From positions 1-64,000 of the IMG/VR virus record IMGVR_UViG_3300050123_000025: a stretch of DNA of 64,000 nt, one strand, 5' to 3'. Shown in pieces: positions 1 through 7,326 of this stretch. Origin of the DNA: a virus. The position numbers and the translations under genes are program-made. The first letter of the stretch is position 1; each line of letters starts with the position of its first letter. The notes beneath the pieces are model-generated. The model was not told the DNA's origin and did no database searches. It was given only the letters and a program-made list of their open reading frames with translations.

Positions 1-140
1 GCGGTAGATATACAACCACAATTGATTTGGAGTTAATTAAACAGATTAAAGAATTATCAGATAAAACCAGGATTGCTCAAAGCAAACTTATGGATGAAGC
101 AATAAAAGATTTGTTGGAGAAGTTTAAGGGGAGCAACTAG
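1..140 (+). CDS. ribbon-helix-helix protein, 3' end only
   Basis: The reading frame is open from the left edge to a TAG at 138-140; the start lies outside the window. The 45 visible residues have the pattern of a ribbon-helix-helix (Arc/CopG) DNA-binding fold: a short strand with alternating Thr residues (RYTTTID), a helix (LELIKQIKELSDKT), a turn, and a second helix (QSKLMDEAIKDLLEKF). Such proteins are dimeric operators binders in phages and plasmids. It converges on the leftward operon ending at 158. The target cannot be told from this fragment. Confidence 0.7.
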   Translation, partial: GRYTTTIDLELIKQIKELSDKTRIAQSKLMDEAIKDLLEKFKGSN

Positions 141-155
141 GCTCCCCTTTCTTCT
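128..155. terminator. terminator between convergent genes
   Basis: A perfect 7-bp stem (GGGGAGC / GCTCCCC, 128-134 and 141-147) with a 6-nt loop is followed by TTTCTTCT. It overlaps the stop codon of the rightward gene and sits just after the leftward operon, so it probably serves the rightward gene. Confidence 0.7.
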
Positions 156-157
156 GT

Positions 158-1309
158 CTATTTCCCCCTCAATTCCTTCTCCTGCCAGTTAATCATCTTT
201 CTTGTTGCCCTGATATGAGCTAAACATTTGCCCTTGTCCTCGTCCCATACGTCGGTCGGGCAGCACTTAGCCTTGCCAATAAACTGCTTGCCATCGATAT
301 CCAGCACACAGACGGTCTTTGCACCCTTGACAATAAAGGCGATCAAGGTGTATGTCGTTTTGTCCTCGGGGGCTTGGTTGATAGGTCGCTCGCCTTTAAG
401 GGTTGCATGGTATTGGGGCTTGGGTTCTGGTTCGGCAAGTTCAAGATATTCTGGTTCAAAACACCAGTAATAACCACGTTTACCCCCAACTCCTTTGTGA
501 ATGCCTGCGTGCCCGTCAATGTTTTCGTTGAATTGTACCAAATAATAATTGTCGCCTACTTTTATAACGGTACCGATTTTGCCAACACATTCGCTTTTGC
601 CAAAATATTCTTTGATGTTACGCACCCGGTCGCCAACCTTAAACGGCTTGTCCTTAACCGGCGCAGGCTTGACTTCCGGCGGTTCGTCCACCACTAATTC
701 AAAACAATGTTCACTGCCACCCCAACCGCTTTGGTTTGGGAAGTCCGCTAGATAATCTCCATATAAATTAGATACATCGATAATAATGCCAATATCGCCT
801 TTTTTAACATCACCCCAACCATGATTTACCGCTATCGCCCGGACTTTATCGCCCACGGAAAACTTATGTTTCGGTAGTTCAACGTAGGGGATTAGGTCGG
901 ATTTGAGGTAGTGATCGCCATGGGAGCTATCCTTTTTTGGCCAGCAAGAATAATAATCCCCATTGTCCTTTATGACATATAAATATCCTTGCTCTTTACC
1001 GCCTGCATATCCCCAACTGTTACAGGCTGTTAATAAACTGGCTTTCCTCTTGCTTACCGGGACAACCTTGTCCCCGATTGCAAATTTAGGGGCGGGTTCC
1101 GCAGGCTCCAACATAGCATCCGTCCAGTTCCAGCCTCCTTTGTCAATGTCTAGTTCATAGCGGGTATTGTTAAATTGTATATGTTCGATAATGGCTACCT
1201 TGCCACGGTATTGAGCCATTTCCGAATCGAAAAAGCAACCATCATTATATTGTTTATTAACCACCAAGTCCGCTCTGACCCTCACTTTATCTCCAACCTT
1301 ATAATCCAT
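158..1309 (-). CDS. protein with repeated SH3-like 'GDKVR' modules
   Basis: 383 residues. Four copies of a module beginning K-x-x-V/I-G-D-K/R-V (near residues 4, 75, 149 and 224) suggest repeated small beta-barrels of the SH3/KOW type. Linkers are rich in Pro and Glu. A C-terminal stretch with CVLDIDGKQF does not fit the repeat. The ATG at 1309 has GGAGG seven bases upstream. It is the last gene of the leftward early operon. No family was recognised; repeated SH3-like barrels often bind nucleic acid or peptides, but a role is not claimed. Confidence 0.75.
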   Translation of the reverse strand: MDYKVGDKVRVRADLVVNKQYNDGCFFDSEMAQYRGKVAIIEHIQFNNTRYELDIDKGGWNWTDAMLEPAEPAPKFAIGDKVVPVSKRKASLLTACNSWGYAGGKEQGYLYVIKDNGDYYSCWPKKDSSHGDHYLKSDLIPYVELPKHKFSVGDKVRAIAVNHGWGDVKKGDIGIIIDVSNLYGDYLADFPNQSGWGGSEHCFELVVDEPPEVKPAPVKDKPFKVGDRVRNIKEYFGKSECVGKIGTVIKVGDNYYLVQFNENIDGHAGIHKGVGGKRGYYWCFEPEYLELAEPEPKPQYHATLKGERPINQAPEDKTTYTLIAFIVKGAKTVCVLDIDGKQFIGKAKCCPTDVWDEDKGKCLAHIRATRKMINWQEKELRGK

Positions 1310-1320
1310 TCCGATTCCTC

Positions 1321-1575
1321 CTATCCAATAATCAGTATTTTAATTAACGGTGCAACAGTCTCCACGAACCAATTAAACAGACAAACGCCCACAATAAAGC
1401 CCCCGATGATTAACCAGGGGCTTAGTGGCTTCCTCCGTATTTTGTTTTCTCGCTTAACCTTGGGCTTGTTTATGCCCAACTCGGTGATTTTAACTCGCTT
1501 GCTTTTGTGGCATGAATTAAATCCTTTGGGTTGGTTGCTTGCCCGATAAACAGAACTTACTCGTTCAATCGGCAT
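1321..1575 (-). CDS. small membrane protein with basic cytoplasmic part
   Basis: 84 residues from the ATG at 1575, chosen because GGAGAGGGGG lies just upstream; a longer in-frame version exists but would overlap the upstream gene more deeply. The first 50 residues are strongly basic. Residues about 55-75 (WLIIGGFIVGVCLFNWF) form one membrane helix. The start overlaps the 3' end of the 3D-domain gene by 19 bases, so the two are probably translationally coupled. Function unknown. Confidence 0.65.
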   Translation of the reverse strand: MPIERVSSVYRASNQPKGFNSCHKSKRVKITELGINKPKVKRENKIRRKPLSPWLIIGGFIVGVCLFNWFVETVAPLIKILIIG

Positions 1576-1964
1576 GGTTTGTCCCCCTCTCCAATAATCC
1601 TCACATAAGCGGTCTGCGTCCCGAACATCGGCACTTTGCTCGGTGCATTGTACCAAAGTTTAACTTCATCCTTTGCCAGTTTGTCCGACTTCGCAACCGC
1701 CTGACACTCGCCGTAAATATCAATGTCCAGCAGGGAGTATAGCGGTATTTCGCTTTGGTCGCTGATAATGCAATAACCGGGGCCAAAATCAATTCCTGTT
1801 TCATCTTGGCCGTATTGACAAAATGCCGTGGCGGTGACTTTGATGGGTTGCGGTTGTGGTTCGGGTGCCGGCTTACTGTCTATTTTGTCGGCGTTTAATA
1901 GGGTTATGGCAAGCAGGGTTAGCATGATAAGCGTGAAGGCGATTCGGAATTGGTTATGACTCAT
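1557..1964 (-). CDS. 3D-domain (double-psi barrel) protein, membrane anchored
   Basis: 135 residues from an ATG at 1964 that overlaps the end of the upstream gene, with GAGG eleven bases before it. An N-terminal hydrophobic helix (about residues 7-23, FRIAFTLIMLTLLAITLL) is followed by a Pro/Lys linker and a domain matching the 3D family: VTATAFCQYGQ, IPLYSLLDIDIYG, VKLWYN and FGTQTAYVRII. In known 3D proteins (MltA, YuiC) this fold cuts or binds peptidoglycan using three Asp residues. Only D in ISDQ and D in AKSD are obvious here, so catalysis is uncertain. It could be a wall-binding or entry-related factor. Confidence 0.65.
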   Translation of the reverse strand: MSHNQFRIAFTLIMLTLLAITLLNADKIDSKPAPEPQPQPIKVTATAFCQYGQDETGIDFGPGYCIISDQSEIPLYSLLDIDIYGECQAVAKSDKLAKDEVKLWYNAPSKVPMFGTQTAYVRIIGEGDKPCRLNE

Positions 1965-2316
1965 TAAGGGGTTCCTCAATATACCACTCGCCATGCCGTA
2001 ATCCTTTAAGACAACCGAATCCATTGTTGGTTATGGGGTCTTTATAACACGGTCCACATACTCCACCATTTTCGCAATACACTGTTTTATCATCTTGCAA
2101 ATAAGCCTTGATTGCTTCCCACACCGGAACGGGTTCGCGGACGAGGGACCAGTCAAAAGCCAAAAAAACTGGATTAATATGAACATCATTGCCACTTTTT
2201 TCATATGCCAAGTGACCGCTTGCCATTCCCACTGTGTCTTGCCCAATAAGAGTTATTACACTGAATCTTAAATTAGGGTTTTTCTCCAACATGGTTATCA
2301 TCGCGCTAGTTTTCAT
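1954..2316 (-). CDS. hypothetical early protein
   Basis: 120 residues. GGAGG precedes the ATG at 2316 by six bases. The C-terminal third has four cysteines (CENGGVCGPC and GFGCLKG), which could bind a metal. It is tightly packed in the early operon and overlaps its downstream neighbour. Not recognised. Confidence 0.6.
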   Translation of the reverse strand: MKTSAMITMLEKNPNLRFSVITLIGQDTVGMASGHLAYEKSGNDVHINPVFLAFDWSLVREPVPVWEAIKAYLQDDKTVYCENGGVCGPCYKDPITNNGFGCLKGLRHGEWYIEEPLNES

Positions 2317-2477
2317 TATTTCTCCTCCACTCTGTCTATCGTTACGGTCAGCGTGCCATCCTCATCAATATCGAACAAGTCTATTTCCGGTGCTGATATG
2401 TCAATAATTGTATCCTCCATATGGTTTGCGATAATTTCTTTAAGTTCCTCAAATGTGTAGGTGAAAACTGCTTTCAT
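2316..2477 (-). CDS. small acidic hypothetical protein
   Basis: 53 residues (starts MKAVFTYTFEELKEI). The start at 2477 follows GGGAGGAATAAAT, and its stop TAA shares one base with the next ATG, a sign of coupled translation. The second half is Asp/Glu rich (DLFDIDEDGTLTV). Not recognised. Confidence 0.55.
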   Translation of the reverse strand: MKAVFTYTFEELKEIIANHMEDTIIDISAPEIDLFDIDEDGTLTVTIDRVEEK

Positions 2478-2479
2478 AT

Positions 2480-2653
2480 TTATTCCTCCCGTATATAATG
2501 TTTATAGGTGCCATCTTTGCGGTAATCGTTCTTGCTCCTTATATAGATACATTTACCGTTTTTAATTTCGATTGCCGCTTCCTTGCATTCCCCGTTTTCG
2601 TTACTGATACAGGTTTTTGTATCACATCCCATGAATATTGTTTTATGTTTCAC
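2480..2653 (-). CDS. small cysteine-containing protein
   Basis: 57 residues starting at a GTG (2653-2651) that overlaps the TGA of the upstream gene; GGAGGAATGCCGAG supplies the ribosome binding site. Four cysteines are spaced as GCDTKTC ... GECKE ... KCIYI, a pattern seen in small metal-binding phage proteins. Function unknown. Confidence 0.55.
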   Translation of the reverse strand: MKHKTIFMGCDTKTCISNENGECKEAAIEIKNGKCIYIRSKNDYRKDGTYKHYIREE

Positions 2654-2847
2654 CTCGGCATTCCTCCTTTCTTAGCGCAGTATCCGCTCTGCTTGCACTC
2701 CACAAAGTCCAGATAGCGACATCCTTCCCTAGAACAGTCAAGGCGGGTATAATTCCCGCCACAAACACACTGTTTTTCCTTTAGTTTTTCATGCTGTAGT
2801 TTTTTCCACTCGAATTGGGCGTGGCAGGATTTGCATATTATTAGCAT
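2650..2847 (-). CDS. small zinc-ribbon protein
   Basis: 65 residues with CKSCHAQF near the N-terminus and CVCGG around residue 27, then a second Cys cluster (CSREGC ... CKQSGYC). The pairs suggest one or two zinc ribbons. The ATG at 2847 touches the stop of the ATPase gene, so the two are coupled. Confidence 0.65.
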   Translation of the reverse strand: MLIICKSCHAQFEWKKLQHEKLKEKQCVCGGNYTRLDCSREGCRYLDFVECKQSGYCAKKGGMPR

Positions 2848-3728
2848 TACTTAGTGGCCGGTTGGAGCTTTGATAAGTGGAGATACAACTCGCGCCCTTG
2901 CTCTACCGTCAAATCCTTTAGGCTGCCCACCTTATATTTTTCTTGTGCCAGCGCGGACAGTTCCTCGTGGCTCATACCTATTTCGCCGGCCTTGGCGTGA
3001 AGCGTGGCCATGTTCTTTGTACCTATCTTCTCCGGTTCTATTACTGGCTTGTCCTCGCCCGTATCAGCCCATTTACGTAACAGTTCTCCGTGTTCCTCGC
3101 ATAGAACCTCATATTTACCGTCAAAGATATGCGTATTATCTTTCATGGGATTTGCTACATGATTGTCCTGGGATATCATAAGAGTGAGCATACATTCATA
3201 TTCATAGCCCGCCCGCTGGTCTGCCCCTAGTCCTACTTTTTGAGGTACTTGCTTACCATTTTTTTCCTCTAATACATAAGTATCCTTACCTCTAAGACAA
3301 GATATAATATTAGCCTTACAATACAATTGAGCATCAATGAATTTGTTGTGTCTGGGGGTTATTTTCGCCCAATTAGTGTAGGAGTTGCCGGGCATACTGG
3401 AATGCACTTCTAATAGTCCGCCCTTGCCGCTCCATTCATGACTAGCAGAATCAATAATGATATTGTCGTATTTCTCTTTTTCACCATATTCTATGGCTTC
3501 AATGAACTTTTCCGGTGTGAATGGGGCTTCAATATCCGCTATGTCATAATCAAACTCATCTGCGTAGATATACCCCCTGTCCCCTTCGGTATTGACAAGC
3601 AGGGTTTTACCTCCCATTCCTTTACATAATCGTAAAGAGCTATACGTCTTGCCGCCTCCCGAAGGACTGATTAACGCCATTTTTATATTCAGTTTTCGTC
3701 TAATTGCTTTTTTGGCTTGAATCGCCAA
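2847..3728 (-). CDS. RecA-fold phage ATPase (Sak4-like)
   Basis: 293 residues. Residues 21-28 are a Walker A motif (SPSGGGKT) and YDNIIIDSA near residue 90 is a Walker B. The architecture matches the phage AAA_24/Sak4 group, which assists single-strand annealing recombination, often with an SSB and an exonuclease. The start is a TTG at 3728: AAGGAGG lies eight bases upstream and no better ATG is available. The neighbouring Cas4-like nuclease and the SSB at 55785 fit a recombination set. The ribosome binding site lies inside the end of the HNH gene upstream, implying that this gene was inserted next to it. Confidence 0.8.
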   Translation of the reverse strand: MAIQAKKAIRRKLNIKMALISPSGGGKTYSSLRLCKGMGGKTLLVNTEGDRGYIYADEFDYDIADIEAPFTPEKFIEAIEYGEKEKYDNIIIDSASHEWSGKGGLLEVHSSMPGNSYTNWAKITPRHNKFIDAQLYCKANIISCLRGKDTYVLEEKNGKQVPQKVGLGADQRAGYEYECMLTLMISQDNHVANPMKDNTHIFDGKYEVLCEEHGELLRKWADTGEDKPVIEPEKIGTKNMATLHAKAGEIGMSHEELSALAQEKYKVGSLKDLTVEQGRELYLHLSKLQPATK

Positions 3729-4413
3729 TTGTGTTTCCTCCTTTTAATTTTGATGCGAAATTTTTATGTGTTTGTCTGCCATAATAACTTGGAACCGTTC
3801 TTCGATCTATCTCGCTTAACACTTCTTCTAGCGGCAACCCTTTATGGTATCTATAGCGTATTGTAGATTCTTGGATTCTTAATTCTTTGGCCCAATCCGC
3901 TAGGGTTTGTTTCTTGCCATTAAAGTAAATAAAAACGTTTTTACTTGTGTTTGATGCTTGTCGATAACCAGGAATCCATATGCAATTGTCAGGCTCATAA
4001 TTACCATTATTATCTTTTCTTTCAATTGTCAACGAATTGTTATAGCCATTAGTGTAAGCCCAATTTTTAAATAATGAAAAATCCAACCAATTATCATAAA
4101 CCCTAATGCCTTTTGCTCCATAATGCTTATAACCTGATGCGGTAGGTATATAACATCTAGCCTTCATTCCGCCCCAGATGCGATATAATCTTGTATGTGT
4201 ATTGCCATGTGTAATGTTTCTTTTCATTAAAGCATCATGCCCCAAACACCCACAGCTTTTTGTTTTTCCGCTTCTTAACGAATTGGATTGAACAATAACA
4301 ATATTGCCGCATTCACATTGACATTTCCAATAAGCACTTCTTTTTATATAGGCTAATTCTATCACCGTGAGTCTACCAAATTTCAAACTAATCATTGGTT
4401 TTATAACGCCCAT
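3700..4413 (-). CDS. HNH/AP2-type free-standing homing endonuclease
   Basis: 237 residues of a family common in phage genomes. The N-terminal half has a zinc-ribbon-like CQCECGN ... SCGCLG (residues about 32-58). The middle has RLYRIWGGMKARCY, a YGAKGIRVYDNW block and LTIERKDNNGNYEPDNCIW, typical of HNH enzymes with an AP2-like or helix-turn-helix DNA-binding part (TLADWAKELRIQESTIRYR). The gene lies between the Cas4-like nuclease and the ATPase in an otherwise compact operon. Its last residues are encoded by the ribosome binding site and start of the ATPase gene, a 29-base overlap. Probably a mobile intruder. Confidence 0.75.
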   Translation of the reverse strand: MGVIKPMISLKFGRLTVIELAYIKRSAYWKCQCECGNIVIVQSNSLRSGKTKSCGCLGHDALMKRNITHGNTHTRLYRIWGGMKARCYIPTASGYKHYGAKGIRVYDNWLDFSLFKNWAYTNGYNNSLTIERKDNNGNYEPDNCIWIPGYRQASNTSKNVFIYFNGKKQTLADWAKELRIQESTIRYRYHKGLPLEEVLSEIDRRTVPSYYGRQTHKNFASKLKGGNTIGDSSQKSN

Positions 4414-5292
4414 TTATTCCTCCTTTAAACCTAATTCACAAAAGTTTGATACGTTGCAATAATTGAGACATTTTCTCCCGGGTCCTGGTCCGCCTGCCCA
4501 TCTTTCCTCATCCGAACATTCTGCCGGCAGAGTTTCCGTCTGCAAGTGCCACAAAAGGGCGTCACGTTTAGGCAAAAAATAAGCCAGCACGTCATCGTCT
4601 GGCAGGTATGGTACTTCTATTAGATATGCGTTTTTCGTTACGCCTCGGCTCGTAGCGGCTTGAATACCGCCATCCCGCACCGCAATATCAAGGAACATTT
4701 TTTTGATAAGGAATCCGCTATCTTTCAACATTAAGCGGTACATATTAAGCTGTAGGGCTTGTTCGTGTAAGTCTGGTTCGCCCTGTACTGTTTCCTTACG
4801 GGTTTTCTCTAATCCTTTACGTGGTCCGGACTTAAAGATTTCGCCGGTAGGGATGTTAACCGATTGGTAACCCAAGCAGCGCATTACCTTGTAGCTCCCG
4901 AACGTCTTAGTATCATAAAGGTTGCTATCCTCGTCCATGTAATCAAACGCGCCGGTGATGCCCTCTAGCTCAAGCCGTATCTCGCCCAGTTCGTTGTCTC
5001 CTGTATGCTTGTCCAGCAGGCCATGCGCCTTAGTGCCGATAATGCGGAATATAGCGCCCTGTGGGTCAATAAAATAATCCTCGGTGATACCTAAATACGC
5101 TTCCCGTGTTCCCTTTTGTAGTTGTGTAACACTGGGTTTGCCCTGCCATTCTCGTTGCTCGGCTATCATGCGCAGGGAGCGAAGTGCCATGCATCTGCCG
5201 GCTGGATGTTGGTCTTTAATCCTGCACTCCTTGAAGCATTGCTCAAATATGCAAGTGTTTTCATCTGTACAAGTAAATCCTATAGCTGGCAA
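4414..5292 (-). CDS. Cas4/RecB-like PD-(D/E)XK nuclease with Fe-S cysteines
   Basis: 292 residues from a TTG at 5292. A longer frame exists, but AAAGGAGGAATAAAATTG places the start here, just after the previous gene's stop. Cysteines near the N-terminus (FTCTDENTC, QCFKEC) and a cluster near the C-terminus (CLNYCNVSNFC) can hold a 4Fe-4S cluster as in Cas4 and AddB. The nuclease core shows GITGAFDYMD, then LYDTKTF (D-x-K) and QALQLNMYRLML (Q-x-x-x-Y). Likely a 5'-3' exonuclease working with the ATPase downstream in recombination. Confidence 0.8.
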   Translation of the reverse strand: MPAIGFTCTDENTCIFEQCFKECRIKDQHPAGRCMALRSLRMIAEQREWQGKPSVTQLQKGTREAYLGITEDYFIDPQGAIFRIIGTKAHGLLDKHTGDNELGEIRLELEGITGAFDYMDEDSNLYDTKTFGSYKVMRCLGYQSVNIPTGEIFKSGPRKGLEKTRKETVQGEPDLHEQALQLNMYRLMLKDSGFLIKKMFLDIAVRDGGIQAATSRGVTKNAYLIEVPYLPDDDVLAYFLPKRDALLWHLQTETLPAECSDEERWAGGPGPGRKCLNYCNVSNFCELGLKEE

Positions 5293-5294
5293 TT

Positions 5295-5720
5295 TTATTC
5301 CTCCTTTGGTTTCAGGTATCGTGAAACAAACTCGCAAGCATTTTCCACATCTTCTAAAATCTGCGTTAGACTAAATGTCTTGCCCTCATCCCAACAATGA
5401 CGGTAATCACAGCCGACTTTTATTATTCTGCCATCTGAGTCTAAAAGTTGTTTACTGTAATAAGTGATGCCACAATGGAATGGGATTTCATTCAGAAACT
5501 CCGACTTATAATAATCTGGACTTTCATATTCACTACTACCAAATTGTTTTAGTGTCGCAGGTATCCATAATGATTCTGCTAATTTAGCATCCTTTAAATT
5601 GTCAAGAGCTATATACAGATACCAAGTCCACCCGTAATAATCGTGTGGTTGTTTAATTTCAAAAGAAACATTATTATGTGTTCCGTAATTCATAGTTAGC
5701 GTGTTAAATTTTTTTATCAT
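5295..5720 (-). CDS. hypothetical early protein
   Basis: 141 residues. The ATG at 5720 follows AAGGAGAGATAAC; the frame is open further upstream but without a ribosome binding site. Aromatic-rich N-terminal part (YYGWTWYLYIALDN). The last codons contain the ribosome binding site of the nuclease gene. Not recognised. Confidence 0.65.
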   Translation of the reverse strand: MIKKFNTLTMNYGTHNNVSFEIKQPHDYYGWTWYLYIALDNLKDAKLAESLWIPATLKQFGSSEYESPDYYKSEFLNEIPFHCGITYYSKQLLDSDGRIIKVGCDYRHCWDEGKTFSLTQILEDVENACEFVSRYLKPKEE

Positions 5721-5721
5721 G

Positions 5722-5895
5722 TTATCTCTCCTTTTCGTCGGGATACAACAAGGCCGGGTCAATCTCCCGGCCATCCTCATCAACGATATAACGCTCATTA
5801 TTTAATTCATCTATGACTTCGTGGTATCGGGGTCTGATTGGCCCCCAGTGAGCATCGATTATCATGGGGTTGTCCACGTTGCTATCACGGTTCAT
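5722..5895 (-). CDS. small hypothetical protein
   Basis: 57 residues (MNRDSNVDNPM..., ending EREI). The ATG overlaps the upstream stop as ATGA, and GGAGGACGC provides a ribosome binding site. Mostly polar, with no motif recognised. Confidence 0.55.
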   Translation of the reverse strand: MNRDSNVDNPMIIDAHWGPIRPRYHEVIDELNNERYIVDEDGREIDPALLYPDEKER

Positions 5896-6107
5896 GCGTC
5901 CTCCTTGCGCTCCGTATTGCCTTTAAGTTGATCGCTAAATTCCATTTGGCTTTTAGCGGCAACGTACCCCAAGAAAGTAAGATCGCTATATACCCCGCCT
6001 CCGAGCTTGCCGTCCGACTGGATCTCCAAGATAAACATTTCATTATTTTCATAAACCACTGGTTCTTCTTCCCAGCCCTCTATAGTTATCTTTATTTTTT
6101 TATTCAA
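5892..6107 (-). CDS. small hypothetical protein, TTG start
   Basis: 71 residues. AAGGAGGAAACGAAATTG gives a TTG start at 6107. The N-terminal half is beta-rich (KKIKITIEGWEEEPVVY), the C-terminal half helical and charged. It is the first gene after the structured element at 6132-6223, so its expression may depend on that element. Confidence 0.6.
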   Translation of the reverse strand: MNKKIKITIEGWEEEPVVYENNEMFILEIQSDGKLGGGVYSDLTFLGYVAAKSQMEFSDQLKGNTERKEDA

Positions 6108-6131
6108 TTTCGTTTCCTCCTTATTAATGAT

Positions 6132-6223
6132 GCAGGGCAGGTAGTCTAAGGGGTTTGAACCCTCGCGTATGAACTACCCTTTCGGGCCTATGCGCGCGCC
6201 TTTACTGGTGACTATCGCCCTGC
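6132..6223. ncRNA. structured RNA candidate, tRNA-like but not a cloverleaf
   Basis: Seven bases at each end pair perfectly (GCAGGGC / GCCCTGC). Read on the + strand the stem continues with GGTAGTC / GACTATC (one G-U pair) after a single bulged A, giving about 14 bp. Inside are a hairpin around GGGTTTGAACCC and a 7-bp stem GCGTATG / TATGCGC (two G-U pairs) capped by CCC-TTTC-GGG. Read on the - strand, the direction of the operon, it contains a canonical T-loop (TTCAAAC on a 5-bp stem), but the spacing to the acceptor-like stem is wrong for tRNA. The G-U pairs exist only in the + transcript. Function unknown. Confidence 0.45.
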
Positions 6224-6231
6224 AAATATTT

Positions 6232-6260
6232 AAGCCCTCAACTGTCATAATCGAGGGCTT
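6232..6260. terminator. hairpin beside the structured element
   Basis: An 8-bp perfect stem, AAGCCCTC / GAGGGCTT, lies between the C2H2 gene and the structured element. No clear U-run follows on either strand, so it may be a processing or stability hairpin rather than a terminator. Confidence 0.35.
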
Positions 6261-6295
6261 GCTAACATATGTTAAAATATAAGTGCCGTTTTGTT

Positions 6296-6535
6296 TTAGT
6301 TCTCTGTTTGCAGCAGGGGGCTTTCTTTTTGGGGCGCTTGAATTGTCCCGAATAAATCATAAATCCCGGAAGAATCATCATTGAAGGTGATTTTTAAGGT
6401 GTGTGGGTTAATATCTCCTAAATTAAAAATAAGTTGACTGGACTTGATTTTAAGATGCTCTTGTTCGTGGTCGAGACATTTATTCCAATCTTCAAATTGT
6501 TGTCCGCAACCATCACATTTATATATGGTTTTCAT
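6296..6535 (-). CDS. C2H2 zinc-finger-like small protein
   Basis: 79 residues from the ATG at 6535 (AAGGAGGACAAGCCC upstream). Residues 6-29 read CDGCGQQF ... CLDHEQEH, matching a C-x2-C ... H-x4-H zinc finger. The rest is beta-rich (LKITFNDDSSGIYDLFG). Such small zinc-finger proteins are common in Firmicute phages; the role here is unknown. Confidence 0.65.
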   Translation of the reverse strand: MKTIYKCDGCGQQFEDWNKCLDHEQEHLKIKSSQLIFNLGDINPHTLKITFNDDSSGIYDLFGTIQAPQKESPLLQTEN

Positions 6536-6548
6536 GGGCTTGTCCTCC

Positions 6549-6776
6549 TTATTGCAATAATTCCGTGGTCGGAACCTCAATAGTCCTATTTAGCACCGAT
6601 GACCAGATCATATAGCTGTCCGGGTCTGACCCTTTATTGTTCCCGTTTTGCCTTCCCTCTAGGACTTTAAATGACTTCTTAAATTCATTGGCTAACTGCT
6701 CCATTCGCTCCGAATTGGTGAATAATTTTAATACTGCGGACTTCTGCTCTATTGTAAGTTTAATTTGCTTTAACAT
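6549..6776 (-). CDS. small hypothetical early protein
   Basis: 75 residues, helical (QKSAVLKLFTNSERMEQLANEF), with AGAAGGAGGACAAGCC before the ATG. It shares the same leader (GGAGGACAAGCC) with the C2H2 gene that follows, suggesting these units arose by duplication of a start region. Not recognised. Confidence 0.65.
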   Translation of the reverse strand: MLKQIKLTIEQKSAVLKLFTNSERMEQLANEFKKSFKVLEGRQNGNNKGSDPDSYMIWSSVLNRTIEVPTTELLQ

Positions 6777-6790
6777 GGCTTGTCCTCCTT

Positions 6791-6937
6791 CTAGTAAAAT
6801 AAACTCTCTTGCCTTCTTCTCCTATGCACCGGGACCCCACAGTCGTTTTTACACCGGGACAACCTCCCAGGCGGCTGGTTACCACCTGTATCAGCATGCA
6901 CGCAAACGGTTTGCCTTTCGGAGAGTAGGTTATTCAG
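6791..6937 (-). CDS. possible 48-residue protein with CTG start, or structured leader
   Basis: A frame runs from CTG (6937-6935) to TAG. AGAAAGGAAACAA just upstream is an acceptable ribosome binding site. The product would hold QTVCVHADTGG and RLSRCKNDCG, so Cys/His could bind a metal. The DNA also contains the palindromic GCAAACCGTTTGC and GC-rich pairing segments (CCGG repeats), so it may instead be a structured leader RNA between the Cro-like gene and the operon. The two readings cannot be separated here. Confidence 0.35.
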   Translation of the reverse strand: MNNLLSERQTVCVHADTGGNQPPGRLSRCKNDCGVPVHRRRRQESLFY

Positions 6938-6984
6938 TTGTTTCCTTTCTGGTAGATTTTAAGTATTAAAATAATATGGTTGGG

Positions 6985-7197
6985 TTACGCGGTTGCTCGT
7001 GTCTCGTCGATTAGTTTAGAGATTGGGATTTCTAGTGCTTTGGCAAGTTTCTCCAGAGTGAGTAGTGTTGGGTTCATCTGCTTGCCGTTTTCTAGCCGGG
7101 AAATCATGTCCGGTCTGATGCCGGTAAGTTTTGAGAGTTTTCCTTGCGATATGCCTAGTTTTTCGCGATTTTTCAATATGGCTGTATATCTTAGCAT
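6985..7197 (-). CDS. Cro-like helix-turn-helix repressor
   Basis: 70 residues, essentially one XRE/Cro-CI helix-turn-helix: QGKLSKLTGIRPDMISRLENG (helices 2-3 at about residues 18-38), followed by the usual TLLTLEKLAKALEI. AAGGGAGGGC precedes the ATG. It is the first gene of the leftward early operon and is divergent from a CI-like gene, the classical immunity-region arrangement. Probably controls its own promoter and the early genes. Confidence 0.85.
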   Translation of the reverse strand: MLRYTAILKNREKLGISQGKLSKLTGIRPDMISRLENGKQMNPTLLTLEKLAKALEIPISKLIDETRATA

Positions 7198-7230
7198 TTT
7201 TGGTATGCCCTCCCTTCATAGGATAATATT

Positions 7231-7259
7231 AATCTAACTTTGTTTGCGGTTAATGTCAA
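7231..7259 (-). promoter_or_regulatory. leftward early promoter
   Basis: TTGACA (7259-7254), a 17-base spacer and TAGATT (7236-7231) form a good sigma-70-type promoter firing toward the Cro-like gene. The -35 box lies inside a repeat shared with 9100-9119, so it is probably repressed by CI or Cro. Confidence 0.65.
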
Positions 7260-7272
7260 TAGCATAAAACGC
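7254..7272. repeat. operator-like repeat, immunity region copy
   Basis: TGTCAATAGCATAAAACGC closely matches TGTCATATAGCATAAAATCC at 9100-9119, one base inserted and two changed. The copy here overlaps the -35 box of the leftward promoter, which suggests a repressor operator. Confidence 0.45.
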
Positions 7273-7326
7273 ATATTAATAAAATGACAAAATGAAAGAA
7301 AATTATAGAAAAACATTAAAAAACAC

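Noticed and set aside
4414-5337. Upstream ATG start for the Cas4-like nuclease
   Set aside because: The AAAGGAGGAATAAAATTG site lies inside that longer frame and overlaps the end of the previous gene, favouring the TTG at 5292.
6132-6223. Standard tRNA on the minus strand
   Set aside because: A T-loop and D-arm-like sequence exist, but the T-arm is 10 nt too far from the acceptor stem and no 7-nt anticodon loop forms.
6791-6937. Cyclic-di-GMP riboswitch (GGCAAACC-like stretch)
   Set aside because: Only the short purine-rich string matches; the paired arms and tetraloop receptor of that class are absent.
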